This document shows, one piece after another, positions 52,930 to 64,000 of a DNA stretch of 64,000 bases. The stretch is from positions 68,420,643 to 68,484,642 of the forward strand of contig OX377202.1 in assembly GCA_947396885.1 (NCBI GenBank). Direction: 5' to 3'. How positions within the stretch are numbered: position 1 is the stretch's first letter; each line of letters begins with the position of its first letter. The notes under the pieces were generated by a model that was not told the DNA's origin, did no database searches, and saw nothing but the letters and a program-made list of their open reading frames with translations. This DNA is from Heligmosomoides polygyrus polygyrus (taxonomy: Eukaryota > Nematoda > Chromadorea > Rhabditida > Heligmosomidae). Made by a program: the position numbers and the translations under genes.

Positions 52930-54760
52930 CCATGTTAGCAATCAGGGATGATCTTGTTCGCTTTCAGGTGCTCCACTAATCTTCTCTTCATAAATTTTTC
53001 AAATGTCCTTGCTAAAACGGACGTTATACTTATAGGCCTGTACTGTTCCGGCGAGCTGGAAGGTTTGTTATTTGGAATAGGGATAATCTCTCTACCTATT
53101 GGGGACCTCCGCTAGCATAAAGCTCAAATTAAGCAAGAATTCCAGCGGTCTCGCAATCGCATAGGCTATCTCCTTAAGAAAGATGAGTGGTACATGATCC
53201 GGAGTTAATGAGCTGGATGCAGGCTATTTCGAAAGTATTTCATGAATTTCTTCGCTATTAAACAATAAAAAATCCTTCGCTTTTGGAAAGCACAAAGGTT
53301 TGAGTATCATTCGATCCAATGAGTGTTTTCTCAAAGGCGCCGCTAAAAGCCCAAGTTTCTGAATATTGGTCTTTGCTACCTCTCCATGAGCCCCAACAAG
53401 GGTCCCAATTCTTCCTTTGAATTGAGGTTTAGAGCAGAGGTATTTAATAAAACTTTGCCTATTCCCAACCTACTATTTTCCGTTCGACGAAACTTTTTCT
53501 CGAATGTCTCATTCAGTGTCTTTAATTTTTCCATGAGGCTGTGTCTGTTGGCCTCGCTGCAGACATTAGCTGCTATCCACGCATAAGAATTCCTGATCAT
53601 TGATCGTAGGTACCCTGGAAGTGGCATTCTATAAGAGGACACCCGTAATTGAGGAACAAGCATAACAATGCAGTCGTTTAATATGCTAAAAACATCTCGT
53701 ATTTATCGTTCACACTATCAACTGAGTTCAAGGAGCCGTTCCAGTCTACATCACATAGATAGGAAGAAATTTCGTCAAAATTCACCGTTTGTAATCTCTT
53801 GTGAAGACATCGCTATCCTCCGCAATAGTACAATTCAATGTGAAACGAACTAACGCGTGATCGCTTGGGCCAAGTGGGGGTTCGACCACAGTGTGACGAA
53901 GAAAATTAGGTTCGTATGACAAAAGCAAGTCTAAGATGCTATAAGCAAGTGTTGGATTCTGAACTGTTTGCATCAAGCCGTGGATGTTGCAAAATCTTAC
54001 AAATTCTTTGAAAATTGAAGAAATGGCGGTATTCTCACTTTCTCTCCAGTTGATATCACTAAATTGAAATCTCCGCAGACAAAGGAAGTAGAGTTACGTG
54101 AGAGCAGATCACTTAAAGCGCTAATTAGCTGTTCGGCCTTGATTACAGTGCAACACGGGGCTTGATACACAAGTATGATTTGAAGCCTTTGTCCATTCAG
54201 AATTGTATATCCGAGCAAATGATTTCATAACGGTTTTTACAGCTTCCTGAACTACGACATGAGAACAAACTCTTTTACAAAGGACAAGAGCTTCACCACC
54301 GCCTATTTTGTTGTTGCGGTCGCAGCTACTCATACTCATATCATACTTGTCAAGCCATTCTCCCACCAGGAAGAAGCTGTCTATTTTCGATGTTATCCAA
54401 GTTTCTGCTAATGCAAGAATTTTAATGTTGCAGCTACCCGGCAAAAATCGAAGACTGTCAATGTTTTTTGAAATGGATCTAATATTCGCTAGGACACCCC
54501 TTGGATAAGATCCTGAGTTACACGATTTCCGATGAGGATAAATCAGTTTTTCGAGGTCGAACTGTCAACATGTCTTTTATACGAATTAACATAGTCACCA
54601 GAACAAGTTTCAGAAATTGAGGGATTGACACCTGATAGACGATCATTCCTTCTACGCTCCCTCACTTCTTTTGTAAGTGAAGGCCGAATGAAGAGCTCTC
54701 TGTGAGTGAAGAAGTGCAGCTGAGACTTACGCCTTATTGTCCCCATCTGAAACTGCTTGT
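52930..54760 (-). pseudogene. CR1/Jockey-type LINE (endonuclease and partial reverse transcriptase)
   Basis: The minus strand reads an endonuclease domain: ILALAETWITSKIDSFF near 54420 (the E of the active site), GGGEALVLCKRV, SFVCGDFNLVIS near 54080, and PPLGPSDHALVRFTLN near 53870 (SDH motif). A linker follows (53663-53376) and then the start of the reverse transcriptase near 53360-52940 (LTPDHVPLIFLKEIAYAIA), after which it is truncated. Multiple frameshifts. It resembles the element at 61592-64000 in domain order but is a different, more decayed copy. Confidence 0.75.
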
Positions 54761-54929
54761 GGGCAAAATAATCTTAAAAGTACGGGGCCTACGAATATCG
54801 GACTTTCACATCCTATAGAGGGTATTTGCCAAGCACTCAATACCTAAGAAGTCTAGCAGAGTTATGACACAGTTATAGACATGATTCATTTACTCATAAG
54901 CGCTACTTGAACCACTCTCAGGATGTCCT

Positions 54930-55340
54930 CATACAATTATACAACGCTTAAAGTCAGGGTCCTCTTCTTCCCTTATTTTTATGCTCTTCTTGGCCGCGTA
55001 TAACTCAACACCAACATCATCACTTTCATTAGCGTCTATCCCGGTTGGTGGCGGATCCGCCCTTCCGGTGTGGTGACAATTCTCCCGATCAAATGCTTGA
55101 TCAGGATGTACACCAGCCACCTTTAAGTCCAAATGCAACGTATCTAGCCAACGTTGCCTCCGGCCTTTCCTGGCCAATCCTACGGTTCAGGCCAATCCTA
55201 CGGACGGTGTCGTCGTTAGCGCGAAGGACGGGCCGTGCCATCGAAGAGCTTCGCGCAGCTTCTCGGCTAACGGGATGACACCTCTGTCGTATGGTTGCGA
55301 ACGTGGTCCAAACGCGTAAGACCGGCAGCAGAGTCTTGCT
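54930..55340 (-). pseudogene. RTE-clade LINE 3' fragment (second family)
   Basis: The minus strand reads RPVLRANDDTVRRIGL and then, after a frameshift, GRRQRWLDTLHLDLKVAGVH and PDQAFDREN, the C-terminal block shared with copies A and B. It is strongly 5'-truncated. Confidence 0.75.
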
Positions 55341-57000
55341 GGTGCCGCGAAACCGCCCTAACAACAGCGGGTGGTGCGGGGCCGCGAGGGTTACTGTGTG
55401 CAATACTGCGTACTTTTGCCGGCAGTTCCGACCTCTAAGAATGTCAGAGATGTAGTAAGCAAAACGCTTTTTGTTTTGTGAAGAAGCGTTTTCTAAGCCA
55501 AGTTAGGAGTTCTTAAATGTAAGCCTCGAAATCTAATAGAACACCCCTTTTAACTCAAAAGTTCTGTACTATTTTGCGCTTGCTCTCACTTTTGTCGTTC
55601 TACCTCCACTAAAAGTTCCTCGGTTGACAAGCAGCTCGAAGATAATGTGGTAGTTCTTGTGATGACAGCATTCTCTCCGATGCCTTGTTGAGCCCGGGAG
55701 GTCTGTCCGATGCTTTTACAGCTCATACTCAAAAGAACGGTCTGATTTGTTGGTGCATTTCTGTGCAAGGGTTTTCCCTAGACCTCAAACGGCTAACTTG
55801 TAGGCCACGAAGCTTTGCAGTGCAATTAATGTCACCTAATATCGTGTTAAGGTTTTCTTTCGTTACGTTTTGGGTGTAGTATTCCATACGCCTCCATTTG
55901 TCGACAATAACGGTGATTATACTATTGGTTGTCAAGCTCTTTCATGGGCAGAAATTACGCGAAAACTTATTATTTTCCTAGCATGTAGATTCGTAAAAAA
56001 AAAATTCCAAATAGTGGACCGTAATCGACGTATCACGTCCCCGGCGGGTCTCACCAGCCGGTGGGCGCGATAGATAGCTCCTGGCACTGCGGGTCACAAC
56101 CCTGCTACGCGGGTCTTGCCCTCTTGTAACGGGACATTCGGACTAGCTCAATTCCCCCCCCCCCGATCCCCTCCTCGCATCAGGGACCCTCGCACACTTT
56201 TCACACTGGCTGGGCTTTGCGAGTGCGCGTCGGCTCCTACGGACACCGTAACAATCAACATAAAACAACAATACCGGCCTTATCTTTTGGTCTTTGGGAG
56301 AAAAAGCTGCAAAACGCCTTTTTCGCCGCTTTTTTAGCGCTCTTCAAATTGAATGCTTCGAAAAATGAAATCGATATTCCAGCACAGTATCGAGACATCT
56401 TCCTGATGAGGTGGAAGCGTCCAGCGAATGTGAAAAAATTTAGCTCGGTGACCTACATTTTACTAGAAGCGGCGGGCGCCCTCCTTAGCATGAGATAATT
56501 ACGCCAGAAGGATTTATGCTTCCAAGTGGTCCGAAGATTCGATTGAATTTTAGGCATACTGGAGACGTTACAGCTTATGACACATAAATTTTTGTACTGT
56601 GCAGCTCTCAACGATCACAGGGATTTAATTTCTTAAAGGCTCGCTAATTTCGGTGCCGTCAATTTCAGGGGATGTCTAGACTTTAGAGAACTCTAATTTT
56701 GGATTACCAAATTTGAGCTTATACTTGCTTATTCGCTATCCTGTTTTAGTTACATCCAGGGTGTCAGGGAAGAACCTTTGGGATTGAAAACTTCAGTACT
56801 TGCAAGCTGCCAAAGTTGTCCACTTCACCCTTGTTGGGAAAGACGTATATTTATCAACATTACTGACCTACTGCTCGTTTCAATCTCTGCCACCTGGAGA
56901 TTCCTACTCAACTCAACTGTCCCCAAGGAACTGATGCTATAGCAGCCTTTGAAACAAGGTCTCAAAAATTATGTGAGCCACCAGATTTTGGCGCAACTTA
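55341..57000. other. Stretch without recognisable genes
   Basis: Small frames on both strands (for example 55729-55935 minus, 56217-56498 plus) without known domains. A run of 11 C lies at 56154-56164. Confidence 0.4.
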
Positions 57001-57575
57001 TGGGCTTTGTTAATGTCGACTTGTTGTTAATTTGTATGTAAGTGAGGGCTGTGAGGAAAAGAATTCAGAAACCTCCAATTCCAATTGACGTCGTTCATCG
57101 AACTCTCTACCTCAAAGATTCTACTTCAGAGCTCTGTGCAGGTGGTATTCAGAAGTAGCGAGGTCTGGAGACTACGGTGGATGGGGGCAGAACTTCCAAG
57201 CCCAACTCCTGGATTTTTTTCGCGACTCACTTTTGCGACATGAGGTAACGGAGTTAGGTAGACATTTTCCCGTTCTGGACGTTTCTGGCGCATGGCGTCG
57301 GCCAAGTTATGGAACTGGGTAGCGTAGAGAGATGCCGTGACTGTAGTCTCACTATCCAGCAACTCCTTCTGAGTCCAACAGAGGGGCGACCGGAACAAGG
57401 TCGATCTTCGAGAGAGATATCTCCAGCCTTGAAGCGCTGATACCAACGGGATGCCACTGTGGAATAGTGAGTGATTCCCTCCTTGAATGCAGCGCAGATG
57501 TTGGAGGCTGCAGTCGCTGCGGAATGACCTCGCAGAAATTCGTAGTAGACGATAGGTCGGTGCATGCTGCTGCTT
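57000..57575 (-). pseudogene. SETMAR-type mariner transposase, internally deleted
   Basis: The minus strand begins at the mariner N-terminus (MHRPIVYYEFLRGHSAATAA, about 57562) and reads through the HTH region (YSTVASRWYQRFKAGDISLE, DRPCSGRPSV). It then jumps by deletion and frameshift to the catalytic half (ELLDSETTVTASLYATQ, LADAMRQKRPERENVYL near 57270, HVAKVSREK). The last Asp region is lost. The HTH text is the type fused to SET in primate SETMAR, but here it is only a transposon remnant. Confidence 0.75.
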
Positions 57576-57700
57576 GTCGTTGGCATTGTTGCTGAATTTG
57601 TACTCGTCAAGGCCTTAGATAGTATGCCTGAGGAAGCTTCGAGAATGTACTGTGACGTCACCACACAAGATCAATACCGTAAGCGCTTCAACAAGTTTAA

Positions 57701-58332
57701 CACGTTGACGACCGCGCCTTCTTCGCGTGTCTGGCGCGTGGGACCAACCCGTTTTCTGCGACGCCGACAGCGTGGCACGACATCATGTCGCACGGTCCTA
57801 CGAGACCGTAAAATTCGTCTCTTGGTGGAAAGCGATGATCAGGATGACGAGGTGGTCCAGGACGACGTTGATGCTGAGGACGATATCCTTGTACTACCAA
57901 CTGACGACGATGATGGCTCAGAAAGTGATTAATACAATCCGAGGCAGAAGATGAGTAGAAGGAAGCTTGGAAAAGCGATTTTGAAGCCCCTAATCGGTGG
58001 AACTTTGCGACGAGGTCCGGCTTTCATGACGGTGTGTTCGACTGCGATAGGCCGATCAATTATTATCGATTATTTTTCAATGACGAATCGTTAGTTGAAG
58101 CCATTACTTGACGAGAAGCTCAATAAATCAGTAACCGAAACTTGTTTTTTGTGGGCCACGCGTTTTACAACAATGTCTAAAGATGAAGCACACATAACAA
58201 AAAGAAGTTGCTCGGAAAGATCTGAATCCAACTATAAAAATAAATTACAAGGCTGTGGCCTGACATCATGTCACACGGTCCCACGCGGCCGAAAGGGTGT
58301 GGCCTGACATCAGGCACACAGTCGTCAACGTG
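57701..58332 (+). mobile_element. piggyBac-type non-autonomous element, 632 bp
   Basis: The ends CACGTTGACGAC and GTCGTCAACGTG are perfect 12-bp inverted repeats, flanked by TTAA on both sides (57697-57700 and 58333-58336), the piggyBac target. Inside on the + strand there is an acidic N-terminal frame (DDQDDEVVQDDVDAED, 57830-57932) followed by WNFATRSGFHDGVFDCDRP and INYYRLFFNDESLVEAI (58000-58105), typical of the N-terminal part of piggyBac transposases. The catalytic region is missing. Subterminal repeats GACATCATGTCRCACGGTC occur near both ends. Confidence 0.85.
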
Positions 58333-59145
58333 TTAACCGGCAGCAGCGTAAAGTGTTGCAAGACTTTTCGATCAACCGAATAGTTTTAGTGAAGATAAAA
58401 TACTATTGTGACTAATCGCATAAGATCGCGCAGCTTCATGAATCGAGGCCCTCGGTTTGGATTTACCGTTTAGGCCATACAATTCTCCCATCGATCCAGG
58501 ACCGATGATTTGGTATCAGCCTTGTCTGGGAAGGACATAACACTCTCTAACGGTTGGTCACCGCAAGTATCTGTCCATGTCAAATACGCATTCCAATTGC
58601 TTCCATTCACATTAGGGTTCCCCATTAAAGATTTCACGCTTCTCTAAGATCATTTAAGGTCTTTGCTTTGATTACCTTTTAGCGTTTTTCTGTTTTTGTG
58701 AGCATCTCTGGACAGCGGCGAAAGGCGCTTCCGACACTCAGCGAGTCATGCTCACGTTTAGCTGTAGGTGACCTAGGATTCCATATACATTACTAGTGCT
58801 ATCTAGTGCTAATATTTCCAGCAGTAAGTGAACACACAATTGCCATCGACTGATAAATCTGACGACGACGACATAAATCTATCAGGTTGTGAATGCCAAA
58901 AAATTTTCGTGTTTACTGCTGCTTCAAAAATTGAATAAAAGTTCGCTAAATGGCAAGCGCTAGGACCCAATTACTAGCCCATCAAGTAGACGTATGGCGC
59001 ATTCCAAAGGGACACAGGGACTAGCCTTTTCACTGTGGCTAGTCAGTGCGCAAAATACCGACTGATGCAAGTCGAAGACTCTGCATTGAACGATAGATTA
59101 TCATTCGGTATTTCTGTTGACGTCCGGGGGCCGGTACATCAGCGA
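58333..59145. other. Unannotated sequence
   Basis: No coding frame or repeat is supported. Confidence 0.4.
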
Positions 59146-59274
59146 CTTACAGCAATTTAACAGAGAAAATTACAGCAGGTATACTTGATAGCGCGGCTTA
59201 TCAAGCGATATGGTGAGCGATAAGCCTCGTTATCTGTATTTTCTGCTGTGAATTCTCTGTTAAAGTTATGTAAG
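59146..59274. mobile_element. Short MITE-like inverted repeat, 129 bp
   Basis: CTTACAGCAATTTAACAGAG at the left pairs with CTCTGTTAAAGTTATGTAAG at the right with small differences, and the inversion continues inward (GCTTATC/GATAAGC). No clear duplication flanks it. Confidence 0.55.
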
Positions 59275-59639
59275 CCGTTGATGAATCCGACCTCTGGAGT
59301 CTAAAAGCAAGAAAATGATAGCAACGCATGTATAAAAATATCAGTTCTTTTCCACAATGTATTATAGATTGAGGTGTCCTAACCAATTTCAGTGTCAAAA
59401 CGTGTAGCAATTTACCACTATAAAAAACTAGTCTTCATAGTCTGTCTAAAGGGCTGCATAAATTTTGATAGAGAGTTTTCAGAAGCACCATGATAATTAT
59501 TTTTATTGTTGTGGAGGATGGTAATTGTTCTACTGCTATGGCTCCGTTTCTGACAAGACGCCCTGCTTTTTAAGGCTTCAACAGTAGAAAAATTTAAGAA
59601 ATGGAATAGTTCGGAGCAATACAAGGACATAAAGAATGG
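59275..59639. other. Unannotated sequence
   Basis: Only short frames. Nothing supported. Confidence 0.4.
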
Positions 59640-59915
59640 CGTTATTCAATCCCTTCTAGGATGCGCCACACATTCTACTTCTACGGTATGTCGTGGAGCC
59701 AGTTTAATGCGTATTTGGAGTATATAATCACTTGTGGTGGCCGACCAATGGACAGTATCCTTCTCGGACTAGTCTGGTACCAAGTCACCGACTGCCGAAG
59801 GACGGAAAACTTGGTTGGCCTAAGTTTGAAATCCGAACCATGAACCTGTATAAGGAGTGTGCAGGCGATAGCCGGCACCTCCTCCATGTGGGCTCCATGC
59901 GTCCAGCACTAGGGT
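59640..59915 (-). repeat. SINE-like repeat, copy 3
   Basis: It shares its body with the copies at 29.7 and 39.7 kb (AGGATGCGCCACAC, AATGCGTATTTGGAG, CTGGTACCAAGTCACC). A B-box-like GGTTCGGATTTC lies on the minus strand near 59840-59829. The A box is not clear. Confidence 0.55.
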
Positions 59916-60860
59916 AGCAAAATAAATGAATGCTTCCCTGTGTCGTTAGTGAACACTCGTAGACCTGAAAAGACAGTTCCCATTTAACAGTGTGGCTCCA
60001 TTCCATGCATCCAGAAATTTGGAATTTTTTTGGCAGGACACGAAGCAGAGAAGTCGCAGGACCCTTTCGCGGCGGTTAGGAAATGAATCAGATTTTGCAG
60101 CAGTGTGTATAGACGAGTCGGCGGCAGCACACAAATGTCTTGATGTATAATAGTTTAGGTGCGACCTATGATTCACGATGGTTTTTGGCAAAATTACGTT
60201 TTACGATTAATGAGATTTTGAGTTTCATTTACGTACATTCTTGAGTGCATGTTTCAAAAATTTGAAAAGCTTTTTAAACAAAAAGTGTTTGCGGACCAAA
60301 GAGCTGATGTCGAAACCTTTTTCTAGCTGAGCCAAATCTTTAATTATTTAAGAACATAATACCCGCATATAGCCCACATTTCAGGAAAATCATGGTAGCA
60401 GGAGTAGTGCAATCTATGTTCCAAATGAGTGAAAATTAAAAATGAAAGAAATATGCTTCCATCATGGGTCTCACCTCTGGGTGCGGCTGGGGCTTCTCCT
60501 ATAACCTGAGAGGAGGCGTGACACTTCGTCAGCATTGCTGAACAACTACTTCCCTAAACCTGAAGCATAATGAATGATAACATGGAGAAAGAATAGCTCT
60601 GCTACTGGTCTTCACGTGGACAATACTGAATTTACTCCATTCCCTGACTTCTTTTAGCAGAGCTGGTAAACAAATAGGCAAGATCGAAACATAAATGTCG
60701 TGCTAGTTACCTGTAGTATGTCACGTTCTTGTGCGCAGATTGTTAGAATAGTCAAGCATGACAAATAAAGGGGAAAGTATGAAAGTTTGATACTGATAAT
60801 ATCATGCCAAGATTCAATGACAGTCGAACATGAAGTAAAGGGAAAAGGTTGAGTTAATCA
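59916..60860. other. Unannotated sequence
   Basis: No gene supported. The last 80 bases may be the 5' untranslated region of the LINE that follows. Confidence 0.4.
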
Positions 60861-60864
60861 GACC

Positions 60865-61610
60865 TTGTTCAGAAGCTCGTTTGATCCCGGCCCGCACGTG
60901 GAGTCTCTATTAAGTGATGATTCGCTTCCTTTTCACTACAAAGCGATTCTCTCTATCCTTCTACAGGATCGCAAACGCTCTGAATCAATCCTTCGCATGT
61001 TCAACGATCTCTCAGAGCAGATAAAAGCGCTCAGAGAAGAAAACCTTGCACTCAGAAAAACGCTAGGCCTCTCTGTCTCATCTTGTGAGCCTGTACCCTC
61101 TCTTATGGTTAGTCCATCTATAGATTCTTTTCCACAACGTAACGTGCCCTCTTTCGGTGTTAGTGATTCGTTACATTCCCGTCCTACTGATAACAAAGAT
61201 TACTCGCATGACGTTATAATAAGCGGTGTAATTGAAAGTAATGCTCTCAGACCATCCGATCGACTTGTTCACGACACTTATTGTGTACGACAGGTGCTTG
61301 ATTACTTAGGTATTGAGTGTAAACCCGTAGCCATGTATCGAATGGGGCGCGGTAACCCTAGAATCCTCAAGGTTGTATTTCCAGCTGCACATCTCGCTAA
61401 AAGAGTTTCAGCCGCGCCCCTATGCTCAAAAAGTCTCGGCTCTTTTGTAATATTCACATACGTCATTCCATGCCTAAGGAAGAGCGAGAAAAGCTCAAAG
61501 CTGAGAGACTCTCTCGTATCATGTCTCGAGGTTCACAGTCGGTTCAGAATGTATCGACGAGTACTCCGCTTCGCCGAAACTCGGGAAACTATTGAAACCG
61601 TCTCGAAATA
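60865..61610 (+). pseudogene. CR1/Jockey-type LINE ORF1-like protein
   Basis: The frame opens near 60865 (FRSSFDPGPHVESLLSDD). It has a coiled-coil stretch (about residues 35-70: RSESILRMFNDLSEQIKAL) and an RRM-like region (DVIISGVIESNALRPSD, YRMGRGNPRILKVVFP). A frameshift near 61440 moves the normal C-terminus (RHSMPKEEREKLKAERLSR) to another frame, which ends at a TGA at about 61593. ORF1 proteins of such LINEs bind the element RNA. It is directly upstream of ORF2, overlapping its start by a few bases. Confidence 0.65.
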
Positions 61611-64000
61611 TACGAAGTTTTAATTTTCTCGTGACAAACATTCGTTCTGTTCTCAAAAACGCTCGGGCCTTGTCGTACGTCTTCGCCAGTTCAAACTGTG
61701 AAGTGGCTGTTTTGACCGAGACCTGGCTTAAGTCTGCTGTTGACTCCTCGTCGGTACTTGAGTCGGGTTGTAAAGACTATGCACTGGTCAGGTGTGATAG
61801 ATCAAGGAAACAAGGTGGCGGGATACTCTTCCTGATTCGACCGTCACTATCGTATGAAATGATTTTTAAGGATACAGTTTGTGACGCCTACGAAGTTCTT
61901 TGCTGCGACGTACACCTCGGTAAAAAACAACTTAGACTCATTGGGGTATATCGTTCCCCTTCTTGTTCCAGCAGCAATAATTCGCAGCTATTGAATACTA
62001 TCAGTGATTTGGCAGCTCAAAATGTAAACTGCATTCTGACAGGCGATTTCAATTATCCGGACATCAACTGGGTTCATAATAGGGGCAGTTCTAAGGTGTC
62101 TACAGATTTCATTGAAATGTGCTCGACTCTTGGCCTCTCTCAATTGGTTTTCAGCGACACAAGGGGAGATAGCACTTTGGACCTGGTCCTAACAAACAAA
62201 GCTTCTCTGGTTAAGAATATCGCTGTTAAGCCCCCTGTCGGTACAAGTGACCATTGTGTGGTAGAATTTTCAGTTCTCGTTAAGTGGTTTCCCCGACCCA
62301 CTCGGTTAGTCAGAGAGTTCAGTAAAGCCAAATATGACGACATCATTTCCTACTTGAGGGAGGTTGACTGGATCGGGTCCTTCTCAGTCCTAAACACCGT
62401 CGACGAAATGTACGAAATGCTTATCTCTATTCTTAGTTACTGTATTGAGAATTTTGTTCCCTGTTCCAAGAAACCTTTTCACCAATGCAAATGGCCAAGG
62501 TATCTGGTCTCACTAGCGAGGAGGCGTGAGTTGGCGTGGAAAAAATCCATAACTCATCCGTCGAGCAGCTCTACCGCGTATTTTAAGCTACTAACTAAGA
62601 GGTTTTGCAAAAAATTGAAGAAGTTTTCTGCCTCACTTGAGGAACAAACTATTTCATCCCGCAAGCCCAGCGATTTCTTTCGGTTGATCGGTTCCAAACT
62701 CCACTCTAAGGAGGCAGTACCTGTACTCATTGATGATGTAGGTAAGAAATTTCACACTGATCAAGACAAGGCAGAATTATTTGCACAAACTTTTGAAGCC
62801 GTATTTCAGCGGCCCGAGAGCTCAAGCCAATGCTCCAGCTCCTGCAGTCGGACGATATTCCCACAAATGAATGACTCATTTTGGTTTCATAAGGATGCCA
62901 TCCTTAAGCACCTGCTTACCTGGTCTAAGTCCTCTTCCAGAACACCGGATGAGATTCCATTGTTCTTTATTCAGAGAGTTGCATGTGAAATCGTTGGTCC
63001 TCTACAAATCATCTTCAATTTAAGCTTGATGCGTGGGGAGGTGCCCCTGAGGTGGAAACAGGCATTCATTATTCCTTTACCAAAAAAACCGCCTTACAAT
63101 AGTCCAATAAACTACAGACCTATCAGCATTACGTCTATTTTCGCCCGTATATTCGAAAAATTACTCAAAGAGGTCATCACTGCTCATCTCGAAAGTAACT
63201 CAATAATTCCACATGAACAATTTGGATTTCGAAGAGGTGGCTCCACCAGCGCTCAGATGCTTGCAACCTTGAATGACTGGACTAGTTGGCTTGATAATGG
63301 TGTCGGTGAATGTTATTTACTTTGATTTTGAGAAAGCTTTCGACAAGGTGCCGCACGCAAAACTCATAGAACAATTGTCAGTAGTTGGTCTCCACCCCAG
63401 AATTGTGAATTGGGTCGAATCCTTTCTGTCTCAACGGACATTCCGGGTTAACTACAAGGGTCATTTGTCTTCTGCTAAACTTGCGAGCAGCGGCGTCCCT
63501 CAGGGTTCCGTCCTCTCTCCTATTCTCATCAACATATACACAAGAGAAATTCCTTCCCTTATCAACAGATTCGAGGTGTCCTGCAAAGTTTTTGCAGGCG
63601 ACCTCAAAATTTATAGCTGTGTAGTGGATTCTACGGATGTTGATAGGATTCAGTCTGCAATTTTAGCTGTAGCCGAGTGGGCGCGCGCTTGGGACCTTCC
63701 TCTGGCGAAGGATAAAACAAAGGTGTTGCACTTGGGGAGGAGCAACACCAATGCTCCCTACTTTATCGAGGACCGACGGCTTCTGTAGGTCTCCGAAGTA
63801 AAGGATCTTGGATTTCTCATCACGGATAATCTGGAATTCGACAAGCATTGCAAGGAGATCGCAGCTAAGGCAGCTCGTAGGGTGTGCAACCTGTTCAGAT
63901 GCTTAGTTACCAGTAGCGAGAATATTCTTCTCAGAGCTTATAAAATGTATTTTCGTCCTATTCTAGAGTATGGTACACCTGTCTTTGGCCCAACTAAAGT
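61592..64000 (+). pseudogene. CR1/Jockey-type LINE ORF2: endonuclease and reverse transcriptase (runs off the window)
   Basis: The frame 61592-63325 holds an AP-type endonuclease: VAVLTETWLK (catalytic E), GGGILFLIRPS, LIGVYRSPSC, CILTGDFNYPDINW, DSTLDLVLTN, VGTSDHCVVEF (SDH). The reverse transcriptase starts with SSSRTPDEIPLFFIQ and has WKQAFIIPLPKK, NYRPISITS and HEQFGFRRGGSTSAQM. A frameshift near 63300 leads into a second frame (YFDFEKAFDKVPHAKLIEQL, SGVPQGSVLSPILINIYTREI). There the catalytic box is FAGD instead of FADD, a loss of the first catalytic Asp. A stop at 63786 is followed by the C-terminal domain (DLGFLITDNLEFDKHCKEI, RPILEYGTPVFGPTK) to the window end. Confidence 0.85.

Noticed and set aside
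52545..52979. Gln/Leu-rich frames on both strands
   Set aside because: They arise from CAGCAA-type repeats inside the MITE at 52537-52881.
1..64000. CRISPR arrays, bacterial operons, riboswitches, rRNA
   Set aside because: No regularly spaced direct repeats, no Shine-Dalgarno-led gene runs and no rRNA-like conserved stretches were seen; the content is eukaryotic.

Overview
The window looks like a gene-poor, repeat-packed piece of a nematode genome, most likely a strongylid-type parasitic worm. The basis is the mix of elements (BEL/Pao LTR elements, RTE-clade and CR1/Jockey-type LINEs, Penelope-like, mariner, Tc1, hAT, piggyBac, MULE), very short introns (about 60 nt in the MULE gene) and nematode-type 3' splice sites ending in TTTCAG. 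The species assignment is inference. I found no convincing host protein gene, no rRNA and no intact tRNA gene.

Bases 1-17.3 kb are a nest of two BEL/Pao LTR retrotransposons. The outer one (element 1, + strand) enters from the left edge as a broken pol 3' end, followed by an intron-split ORF with Q-rich repeats, a coiled coil and zinc knuckles. Its probable 3' end and LTR lie at 16518 to about 17150. It is interrupted by a complete 13.37 kb element on the minus strand (element 2, 3143-16512), bounded by near-identical LTRs and a perfect 5-bp duplication GAATT, with a tRNA-Gly-like primer-binding site. Read on the minus strand, element 2 runs: 5' LTR, pyrimidine-rich leader, gag, nucleocapsid/protease, pol (RT, RNase H, integrase), pyrimidine-rich spacer, a second long zinc-knuckle ORF in the position an env gene would occupy, a 1.4 kb 3' region and the 3' LTR. 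The post-pol zinc-knuckle ORF is seen in both elements. A short degenerate motif (TGWANTG on the + strand) is strongly over-represented across element 2. These are the two most unusual signals in the window.

From 17.3 to 28.5 kb there is an RTE-clade LINE on the minus strand split by a 1.2 kb hAT-type element with an 8-bp duplication, a 1.0 kb palindromic mariner-ended foldback, a degraded RTE copy, and a longer second-family RTE copy. From 28.5 to 33.1 kb there is a Penelope-like element with inverted flanking repeats and a GIY-YIG-type C-terminus. From 33.1 to 44.9 kb there are MITEs, hairpins, a Tc1 remnant, a tRNA-derived SINE and a mariner pseudogene. From 44.9 to 47.9 kb there is an intron-containing MULE transposase gene, now broken.

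From 49.7 to 52.2 kb a second copy of the longer RTE family is followed by a MITE, a CR1/Jockey-type LINE on the minus strand, an RTE 3' fragment, a SETMAR-type mariner remnant, a TTAA-flanked piggyBac derivative, another SINE copy, and a CR1/Jockey-type LINE (ORF1 plus ORF2) that runs off the right edge. Almost every recognisable coding frame carries stops, frameshifts or missing catalytic residues. The best preserved frames are the pol and the post-pol zinc-knuckle ORF of element 2.
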